A DNA stretch of 6,011 bases from Alphaproteobacteria bacterium (GTDB lineage: Bacteria; Pseudomonadota; Alphaproteobacteria; Sphingomonadales; Rhodothalassiaceae). A model generated the notes under the pieces. It was not told where the DNA came from. It made no database searches and saw only the letters and a list, made by a program, of their open reading frames with translations. This document shows, piece after piece, positions 5,680 through 6,011 of this stretch; the stretch's first letter is position 1, and every line of letters starts with the position of its first letter. The position numbers and the translations under genes are program-made. The stretch spans positions 1 to 6,011 of the forward strand of contig RFIU01000050.1 of assembly GCA_003695555.1 (NCBI GenBank), given 5' to 3'.

Positions 5680-5756
5680 TGGCGACCCCGGCAGGACTCG
5701 AACCTGCGACACCCGGATTAGGAATCCGGTGCTCTATCCACCTGAGCTACGGGGCC
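5680..5756 (-). tRNA. tRNA-Arg, anticodon CCU, CCA encoded
   Basis: The minus strand folds as a complete cloverleaf. The acceptor stem is GGCCCCG / CGGGGTC with one G-U pair; the D stem is GCTC / GAGC; the anticodon stem is CCGGA / TCCGG enclosing TTCCTAA; the variable loop is five bases; the T stem is GCAGG / CCTGC enclosing TTCGAAT. The anticodon CCU reads AGG (arginine). The body is 74 bases, with discriminator G followed by an encoded CCA (5682-5680). No tRNA fragment repeat indicating an integrated element is seen within the window. Confidence 0.97.
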
Positions 5757-5829
5757 GTGCGGGACGCCTGCCCGTCCGAGGACATCCGAACGGCCGACGA
5801 CGGACGGCAGGAGCATGCGGACGGCCAAG

Positions 5830-5858
5830 GCTTTGCCAAGCAGGCGGCGAAATGTCAA
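5830..5858 (-). promoter_or_regulatory. Candidate promoter for tRNA-Arg
   Basis: A perfect -35 consensus TTGACA reads leftward at 5858-5853, roughly 100 bases upstream of the tRNA 5' end. The hexamer 17 bases downstream (CAAAGC) is a poor -10. An alternative pairing is CTTGGC, 17 bases, CATGCT closer to the tRNA. A leader of 50-75 bases would then be trimmed by tRNA processing. This rests on the -35 alone. Confidence 0.3.
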
Positions 5859-5894
5859 ATAGCGCGAGCGGGGCGCTGCGCCCCCAGCGGCACA

Positions 5895-5907
5895 CCCCCG
5901 ACGGGGG
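5895..5907 (+). other. Small GC hairpin just upstream of the right-edge gene
   Basis: CCCCC-GAC-GGGGG forms a 5-bp hairpin immediately before AAGGAG (5909-5914), in the leader of the plus-strand gene that starts at 5928. It could affect ribosome access, but short GC stems are common in DNA of this composition. Confidence 0.3.
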
Positions 5908-5927
5908 CAAGGAGCGAGCAGGGCGGA

Positions 5928-6011
5928 ATGGCCGATATTCTCATCATCACCGGGCTCGAACGCGAAGCGACGATTCTACGGCGGGCGCTGGCCGGCACGC
6001 GCCGGACCAGC
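5928..6011 (+). CDS. N-terminus of a probable nucleoside-phosphorylase-family protein (runs off right edge)
   Basis: Only 28 codons are visible: the ATG at 5928 opens MADILIITGLEREATILRRA and the frame continues to the edge. A short hydrophobic strand (ILIITG) followed by LEREATIL resembles the beginning of phosphorylase-superfamily proteins, such as the hopanoid-associated phosphorylase HpnG, whose first strand reads like VVTGLxxEAxIA. This is a resemblance over about 20 residues, so the assignment is tentative. A weak ribosome binding site (GGGCGGA) lies directly before the ATG and a better AAGGAG lies 13 bases away. It points away from the tRNA, so the 171-base gap carries divergent promoters. 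Confidence 0.5.
   Translation, partial: MADILIITGLEREATILRRALAGTRRTS

Noticed and set aside
5062..5712. N-terminal extension of the aminotransferase frame
   Set aside because: The open frame continues upstream of the ATG at 5061, but it runs through the small membrane protein gene and into the tRNA, and family members are about 400 residues.
5680..5756. tRNA-Arg as an integration site for a mobile element
   Set aside because: No integrase, no repeated tRNA 3' fragment and no composition shift are seen on either side within the window.

Overview
The window is high-GC DNA that reads as an alphaproteobacterial chromosome, most likely Hyphomicrobiales (Rhizobiales). The evidence is an AatA-type aspartate aminotransferase, a LysR regulator with the MDWDRLRIF start I know from rhizobial trxB-linked regulators, a rhizobial-style CTTGnC-N17-CTAnnT promoter candidate, and a small RNA locus with a CCUCCUCCC loop of the kind described in this class. 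The assignment is inference from protein and RNA style; no rRNA or other species marker is present.

Layout. Almost everything is on the minus strand and is transcribed right to left. From the right edge inward: the first 28 codons of a plus-strand phosphorylase-like gene (5928-6011); tRNA-Arg(CCU) with encoded CCA (5680-5756, minus); an 87-residue two-helix membrane protein starting at TTG (5225-5488, minus); a complete PLP-dependent aspartate aminotransferase (3859-5061, minus); a membrane-anchored, dipeptidyl-peptidase-III-like metalloprotein (2021-3736, minus); a LysR-type regulator (1074-1973, minus); a 600-base stretch without a conventional gene; and the N-terminal 158 codons of proC, pyrroline-5-carboxylate reductase (1-476, minus), running off the left edge.

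The 600-base stretch holds the most interesting material. Directly after the lysR stop codon lie two tandem copies of a 58-bp, hairpin-rich unit (957-1072). Further left is what looks like a compact minus-strand transcription unit: a strong Shine-Dalgarno sequence, a 24-codon Arg-rich ORF (721-795), a 14-bp perfect stem exposing CCUCCUCCC in its loop (636-693), a second hairpin exposing CCUCCC (587-609), and a strong intrinsic terminator (548-578). This order of short basic ORF, anti-Shine-Dalgarno hairpins and terminator resembles the CcsR / 'cuckoo' (alpha-r14) small RNA loci of Alphaproteobacteria.

Functional links are loose. The aminotransferase (aspartate/glutamate, possibly prephenate) and ProC are both amino-acid metabolism enzymes but are separated by unrelated genes. 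The metalloprotein and LysR genes lie 47 bp apart on one strand and may be co-transcribed; nothing in the sequence shows what the regulator senses.
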